This document shows positions 57,721-64,000 of a stretch of DNA of 64,000 nucleotides, in pieces. The notes below the pieces were generated by a model. It saw nothing but the letters and a program-made list of their open reading frames with translations, was not told the origin of the DNA and did no database searches. The stretch is from Pterois miles (taxonomy: Eukaryota; Chordata; Actinopteri; Perciformes; Scorpaenidae): positions 18,062,501-18,126,500 of the forward strand of contig CAMQGK010000634.1 of the NCBI GenBank assembly GCA_947000775.1, given 5' to 3'. Positions within the stretch are counted from its first letter, which is position 1. Each line of letters opens with the position of its first letter. A program made the position numbers and the translations under genes.

Positions 57721-60700
57721 ATGCCTGTGTGATTCCTGTTTTGGGTGTTTGGCAAACGACATAGCTGGAGAATCAGATGAATTGCTGCTGCAACTAAGGT
57801 GACAAGTTAAGCCCCTTTCCTAACATTTTAACGTGTTTATTCAGGTGCAAAAACAGCATTTTCATATAGCGAGAGGAGGTTTTTATTATCTTTTACGCAC
57901 AAGTTATTACCGATTATTGTCTTGTGTGCACAAGTTCATTATAGTGTGGGAACAAGTTATTATCTTGAATGTGCATGTTAATCATCTTGTGTGCACAAGC
58001 TACTATCTTGAATGTACAAGTCAATTATATTATGTTCAAGCTTTAATCGGTGCAAATCTGACCCATGAAAACAATTAAAACAAAGACATTTAGGGAAATG
58101 ATAAGATTTAAACAAGGGAATGGACATTGCATTGCACTATAGGGTTTATGCAAGTATGTGAAAATTAAAACATGTATCATGTCTAACTCTTAACATACCA
58201 ATAAGTCCTGGGCCTTTTTCCCCCCTTCCAGCTCAACTTATCTCCCTGTCCGTCCATGAAATGGTGGTGATGGTGGCGTTGATGATAAATGTGTGAGGAG
58301 AAAGCCCCTGTGGTCCTCTTGCTGTACCGCACATTTCCCCATGGATTCCAGCAATGATGAGGCACTTGATATCATTGTCACCAATGTGGTGGCAACCTTC
58401 AGGACCAGGTGCCACCTCAACCTGCGCACCATTGCCTTAGAGGGAACCAATGTCATCTATAAGCCAGAAGTAGGGGTAAGGAAGTCATAGTCAAGGATAT
58501 TCTACATGTAGATATAAAAACAGCTCACCTATTTGATTATCAATTTGATAATTATATCAAATTATTAATAATTTGATTGTACAGCATTGCTGCTTTTATA
58601 ATATGGGTCATGTGTGCAGCATTAAAGTTCTGACATTTTGTTTCTTAGAAAGTCCTGATGAAGCTTCGTAAGCCCAAGATAACAGCCTCAATCTGGTCCT
58701 CAGGGAAAATCATCTGCACTGGAGCAACAAGGTAGACACTGCCCATGACACACTCAGACAAGCCATTAACTGACTATAGGTCTGTAAATAAAATCTGCAA
58801 CTGCACATAACATGGAGTTTCTCTTGCCAAAGGTCCATTAATTTTCCCTGGTGAGAGAAATATTGGCTGCTGATGTCTTGCCTTCTTATTGTTGGTACAG
58901 TCATGTTGGCTTCAGCTGAATTTTTAAGCAAGATTCTCCATCAACGGCCAATAATGTCGACGCATTACCATTTGTCTCCCATGTCATGGATACAATGCTG
59001 ACATTAGAGCTAGTGATTATTATTTTTGGCAAATCAGTCATCACAAATCAACATAGGGATGCCTTTGGTTGTTTGTGCCGTGAACTCTTAGGGGTTACCA
59101 CTTTCTGTGTATGTTTTAAATCTCTTTTGCAAACCATATACAGTATACATACCATGGTTATTCTGGCTCTCACTCTTTGCTCTCTTATTTTGTTCAGTGA
59201 GGATGATGCAAAGCTGGGTGCTCGCAGGTTAGCACGCCTTCTGCAGAAACTGGGCTTCAAGGTGAGCATAACTGTTGCTTAACAGTATCATAACAGATGC
59301 CACGTTTTATTTTTGAAAAACATGCAGAAACATCAATATCAGTGCAGATATAGCATTTATTATAATATTGGTTAAAGGTTTGCATTTCAGATTGTGTAGT
59401 TAATGCTCAAGTCTTGCATGGACATACAAATTCAAATTGGAAGTGTCATGTACAGTATCAAGAAGTGAAAAACGTGTTTAGAAATGTTTTATCACAATTT
59501 ACTAAATTTTAAAAGTTTTGTTAAAAATATGATCATAATAATCTGTAAATATTAACTCAATTAAGAGGTCTTTAAGAAAGTATATGGTGTATCAGTAGAT
59601 TTGACTGAGTTTCTTTTTTTTTTTTACAATCCCGGTCTTATTGTCTTAGTTTTTAGTAAGTAAGGTTAGTATAATAAGAATCCATTTGTGCCAAGGAGGC
59701 TTAAAGGGATAGTTCAGGTATTTTTGAAGTGGGGTTGTATGAGGTACTTATCCATAGTCAGTGTATTACCTACAGTAGGTGATGGTCAGCACGTCCCCCA
59801 GTTTGGAGAAATAAATAGGAGTACCAGCAGCACAGGAGCAAAGCAATGAGCAATGTACTGCTGTGGACGGGGCCGGCAGCAAAGCATATTTTAGCCACCT
59901 AAAAGAAAGGTCTACCTAAAAATATCAATATCAGTTTAAGTGTATGCTGTCTTTAGAATATTTTCACTGTAAGTAAAACTTGTCGATGCTCTCTTAGAAG
60001 CCACCAGACTCAGTTAATAAAAACAGTTTCTCTCTCAGTTCAGTTCTCTGTTGGAAAATAAATATAAAGTATAGCGCATACTTGATGATAATTATATTGA
60101 TTTTTTTTTTTGGTGAGCCTTTCTTTTAGGTGATTAAAATATGTTTTGCTGCTGGCCCTGTCCATAGTCCGCAGTACATTACTTTGCTCCCGTGTCGGCA
60201 CTCCTTTCCAAACTGGCAGCAGGCCGACTGTCATCTACTGTAGGTAATACATGAACTATGGATAAGTACCTCATACAGTCCCTCTTCAAAACACCTGAAC
60301 TATCCCTTTAAAGGAGTTCTTTTATACACACAAAAATACTGACTGCCTGACTACATTTTATCTGAGTTTTCATCCATTCATTACTCATAAACAAAACAGT
60401 GGCATGCAAACAGAGGGGTGTACCACGAAGCAAGAGTAGTGGGTTAGTTAGATATGTTGAGCCTAAAGCCAGAGTTTTTAATGTCACAAAGGTGGATCTT
60501 AGTTAGGCTGTACACCTAACCTGGTTTCAGATTGAAAAGAAGGTGGTTAGAGACCGAACAGAGCTGATGGCTTTTCCTGAAAACACAGATTCTCAGAAGA
60601 GCCGTGAATACGCGATGCAAGGTTGTTGAGCTGTACGTTAGTAATGCCACTGAATTAAGCCGTGCAATTACAGTAACGCAAACTGTATATATCATCACAG

Positions 60701-62803
60701 GAATTTACGTGCATTCAGTTTGCATTCATATGTTTGTAGCGGTCTCCGGCCATTTACCGACGCCGACTCTATAAGAAACCTTCTATAAAATCTTGGGCAG
60801 CATACATTACGTATATTACTCAGTATGTTTGCTTGTGTATGAAATGGCGTATAATTCATTGCTGGTATTGCAGCAAATAGAACACTGATTAGAAAATGTA
60901 AGAGTCTACTGGTATTCATCACAGATAATATTCAGTCAATTAAATTAATTTCACTTTGTTTTGGCCAAAAACTACATTGATTTCCATGTAGCTGTCACTA
61001 TGGGATGGAGTCGGACCGAAATGCCGTTCTCAGATATAACACTTAAATATGCTGCATGAGGTTTAAATGAACAGTGTGTAGCATTTGGGAAGATCTGTTA
61101 GCAGAAATGCAATATAATATTCATTAGTGTATAATCACCTGAAACTATGTATGTATGTTTTTATTTTGAATTAATCCTTCATTTCTACAAAGGGGGCAGG
61201 TCATAGTCCGCCATGTTGTACAGAAGAGACAAACCAAACACTGGCTCTGCGTGAAAACCTTTCATGCTTTTGAATTACTTCAAGGCCATCATGGGCCACG
61301 CTCGTGAAACTGCGGTAACGTGAGTCACAGTGTGCAAAAAAAAATAAAAGTGGTACTGCCAGCCACCGTCTGACTTTTGTTGCTCCTAAACTGTGTTGTT
61401 ATGGTAAGGAAGCAGAGCTAGAGCTTAAGGACGCCCTGTAGTCCCAGAGCAGAAAAAATATTGAAATAAATAAAATTTAAATCTGCTGCATTGTTAACAT
61501 CAGAATCTAAACAAACATACAAGAAATAAATAAAATGACTTTCTAAAACCAAAAAAAAGATATGTACATGTATGGAGTGAGTACAATTGAGGCTAACGTA
61601 CAGGACACAAAACAAGAGTTTTTAATATCAAAGTATGTAGGTATAAATACATTCATATGTGTGTCTATGCATGTGTGTGTTGTCTGCTCAGGTGAAGTTT
61701 TCAGCCTTCAGAGTTGTGAACGTCCTGGCAGTGTGCTCCATGCCGTTTGCAGTCCACCTTATAGACTTTACTAAGAACAACCTACCCATTGCCAGGTAAT
61801 TCAGTACTATACATCATCACAGTAATTTCAATCATCGCCATTATTAGAATCCAGATCTGTCTGAGCAATATTTAGAAATATTTCATTGTACTAGTTTTTC
61901 CTCCTGTTACCCCTCAGATGTCAGTCTAAGTTTGATGATGCTCATTTGAGGTATAAATGTTGATCCCTTAAGGGAAAATACAGATCACTGTCATAATTAC
62001 CTACCATTGCTATTTATTTTGATTCAGTTTAGCCTGAAGATGTTAGATGTTTTACTTTTACTGAGCTAATATTTGCAAGGACAGGATGACATCTAGTGGT
62101 GGGAGCACTGGTTAGTATTTTGCACCACAAGCAGGCAGAATATGTTGGTATAATCACTCTCTGATTGACTTGTTTATGTGATAACATATGGAGTACTGCC
62201 ATATGGCCTCGTGTAAAACTCTGTATATGTGCTGAAAGCCTTTAGTGTACAATACTGAACCATGTGTTTGTTTGTCAGTTATGAACCAGAGCTCCATCCT
62301 GCTGCCACGTACAGGATCAAACACATCAAGGCTACTGTACAGGTGTTCTCTACTGGCAGCATCACAGTTACAGGTACCTCTCACACTTGCATACCTATGC
62401 ACACATACAGACTAACCTCTTACCCTCATTTACTAGAGGGCACACCAGCTTAAGAGATTTAGGTCATGTTGTTGTAATGCACTTTCATACTTACAACCAG
62501 AAAAGAGGTTTGTAAATAACCCAATTCCTCGAGGAATTTTACTCAGAGTGAAATAGTTTATGTCCTCGCATTAGGCTGAACTTGACCCAAACAACTGTTG
62601 TGAGGGTATCTGCGAGTCTCCATTTGTCTGTATGTCGCCTGGAGCTTTTTCTGTTATTGTACTCAGGGCTTACTCTTATACTCTCATCCCACTCTCACTC
62701 GTCACTATCCTATCGTTTAGGACCAAATGTGCAGAATGTGGCCACAGCTGTTGAGCAGATCTACCCACTGCTGTTTGAGTGTCAGAAACCCCTCTGCAAA
62801 TAA
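57721..62803 (+). CDS. tbpl1: TBP-like protein 1 (TRF2/TLF), spliced
   Basis: Coding exons 58341-58475, 58649-58731, 59198-59261, 61692-61795, 62279-62373 and 62721-62803, all GT/AG. They join in phase to 187 residues (human 186). A non-coding exon 57721-57798 and the first 109 bases of the 58232 exon are 5' UTR. The start MDSSNDEALDIIVTNVV, KVLMKLRKPKITASIWSSGK, ICTGAT, ARRLARLLQKLGF, VVNVLAVCSMPF, YEPELHPAATYRIK and FSTGSITVTGPNV are diagnostic. The protein forms the two-repeat TBP saddle (residues about 9-90 and 98-185). It binds TFIIA and TFIIB but not TATA DNA, and directs transcription at TATA-less promoters; it is needed in early fish embryos and for spermatogenesis. The C terminus (QKPLCK) differs from mammals. 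No frameshift or stop is seen. Confidence 0.96.
57880..58030 (+). repeat. Degenerate tandem repeat in tbpl1 intron 2
   Basis: Imperfect units of about 22-25 bp built on 'acaagttattatcttg(tgtg)', at least five times. An 81-residue ORF crosses it only because the unit is open. Confidence 0.65.
59701..60311. mobile_element. TTAA-flanked foldback MITE in a tbpl1 intron
   Basis: Ends TTAAAGGGATAGTTCAGGT and ACCTGAACTATCCCTTTAA, with the inverted arms extending about 210 bp on each side. Examples are 'atgaggtacttatccatagt' against 'actatggataagtacctcat', and the 'cagcaaagcatattttag' block. The TTAA duplication and AGGGA end group it with 3007-4042 (Kolobok-like, inferred). Inserted in the intron between exons 59198-59261 and 61692-61795. 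Confidence 0.75.
61073..61246 (+). repeat. 'CACTGGCTCTAGA' family copy in a tbpl1 intron
   Basis: 'cagaaatgcaatataatattc', 'gtccgccatgttg' and 'accaaacactggctct' match the copies at 45067, 21779 and 11078. Confidence 0.6.
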
Positions 62804-63680
62804 GTGAAGACGAAGGGAATGAAGGAAAGAGGAGGCCCGTCTGATTCGTTTGTTACAAGTGAGGAAGCACCTTATCCTTGGAATTATTTGCTTGATTTTA
62901 TCACAACGTGACACAAACTTTGAACGCAATCAACACACTGAATGTCACCTGGATTTAAAAAAAAAAAAAAAAATCTTCAACGACCCTTGTTGGAAATTTA
63001 AAATTTCCCTCTCACAAAAACATACTTGTTGTTGTGGATTGTGTGGCTATTGTGATTTTAACAGCCTAAACTTGCAAGTCTTTCAAACATCATATCCTTC
63101 ATCGTTTGCTCCTCCAAACCTGACTGACACTGAATGGGGAGGCAGTTATTTGCTCTCACTCTTTATTTGCTCGGGGTATTTTTGCATGGACACAGAAAAA
63201 TCAAAAACGGTTTTCAACAGTCTAACCATTTCACTGAATAAGCGGTGTGACCTTTGTGAAGAGTCTGTATGTTAATGCAGAAGAAGCCTCACTTTTAACC
63301 CTATATACAAGAAGTCGTCCCATTTGCCACATTTTCTAGAACAATCTCCGTCCATGGGTTGTTTGTAGATGCAAATACAAGGCATCCACTTTATTACCCA
63401 TATTTTAGCCCAAAGGGAAAAACAGCAGTCAAACCATAGACTGAGTCTGGACTGTTACACGTGTACACAAATTAAGAGCAGGTCTTTACGGAGATGCACA
63501 AGTCCGCTCACAGTATACAGTCATGATCTCTGATTTTAATTATTGGTTTTCTCACATTTCCTTAATTTCTTTAACTGTTTTCTTGTTTTAAACACAAGGC
63601 AAGGACGAAATAGTTTTTTTCTAGGCTGGAAATGTACAGAACAAGCTCGATGTCCTGAAATTTTTGGTGTGTAATTAAAG
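62804..63680 (+). other. tbpl1 3' UTR
   Basis: Follows the TAA at 62801-62803. ATTAAA at 63674-63679 is a plausible polyadenylation signal. A poly-A tract at 62958-62972 is internal. The 141-residue ORF at 62850-63275 reads through this A tract and looks like chance. Confidence 0.5.
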
Positions 63681-63789
63681 CTTTTGAAGGGTTCAGATAG
63701 ATTTGATGTTTTTCAGGCAGTTTGTTTTTGAGCCATAAGCTCCTTTCACACTGTCTGTTCAAAGTGGGAATGTTGTGCCGTTAGTCCAG

Positions 63790-64000
63790 CTGGCTGTTCT
63801 GTATAAAAGGTAAGGAGATGGAGAGAGGGGAGAGAGTTGTTCAGTAGAGGTAGTCACAGAGCTGAGCTGATGTCTGTGTGAAGGGGACAGCCGGTGTTGT
63901 GTTTAATGTCACACCCCTTTTTGCTCCCCCGGTGCCGGCGTGCTGTATAAAATCACGGACCAGGGCGGTATTATGCTGCCGTTGTTTTGTTCAGTGTGAA
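63790..64000 (+). promoter_or_regulatory. Possible promoter of the next gene
   Basis: Two good TATA boxes: GTATAAAAGG at 63801-63810 and TATAAAA at 63946-63952. A CACCC-type box (ACACCCCTTTTTG, 63911-63923) and GC-rich DNA sit just upstream of the second. The window ends before any coding exon. In human the next genes are SLC2A12 and SGK1 (from memory), so the identity here is open. Confidence 0.35.

Noticed and set aside
62850..63275. 141-residue ORF after the tbpl1 stop
   Set aside because: Lies in the tbpl1 3' UTR, reads through a poly-A tract as Lys repeats, and shows no domain or splice context.

Overview
The window is animal nuclear DNA, almost certainly from a teleost fish. It has spliced genes with GT/AG introns and long gene-poor stretches. 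It also carries dense (CA)n microsatellites, tRNA-derived SINEs, fish-type MITEs and a vertebrate Tf1/sushi-like chromovirus. No bacterial or organellar signature is visible. The linkage of tcf21 and tbpl1 matches the vertebrate TCF21-TBPL1 neighbourhood as I remember it (human 6q23).

Layout: (1) 1-2812 (+) holds the 3' half of a TRIM-family gene (coiled coil, 23-bp exon, linker, PRY-SPRY exon). Its RING and B-box exons lie upstream of the window. (2) 2813-27300 contains no gene I can support. It holds MITE copies, SINEs, microsatellites, one promoter-like island (8511-8659), a 600-bp imperfect palindrome (25421-26022) and two possible regulatory blocks. (3) 27318-28587 (-) is tcf21, a two-exon bHLH transcription factor gene of 170 codons. 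(4) 28800-35330 is intergenic with a LINE fragment and an (AT)n tract. (5) 35763-41313 (-) is a complete Ty3/gypsy chromovirus with two 536-bp LTRs in which I see no difference. It has gag with a zinc knuckle, and pol with protease, RT, RNase H, integrase and chromodomain. It sits inside the right terminal repeat of an older hAT-like MITE. (6) 41330-56850 is intergenic repeats plus a GC-rich, ORF-bearing island of unknown nature (43430-43760). (7) About 56890-63680 (+) is tbpl1 (TBP-like factor TRF2/TLF). It has two 5' UTR exons and six coding exons giving 187 residues, with a TTAA-flanked foldback MITE in one intron. (8) 63790-64000 has two TATA boxes and may be the promoter of the next gene.

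The three host genes do not form a pathway. tcf21 encodes a tissue-specific bHLH factor of mesoderm, epicardium and muscle. tbpl1 encodes a general transcription factor used at TATA-less promoters. The TRIM gene is probably a ubiquitin-ligase or immune-type family member. The most interesting system is the retroelement. Its primer-binding site is complementary to the predicted 5' end of its own RNA (Tf1-type self-priming). An open frame also runs from a cap-proximal AUG in R through U5 and the primer site into gag. I found no convincing previously unknown multi-gene system.
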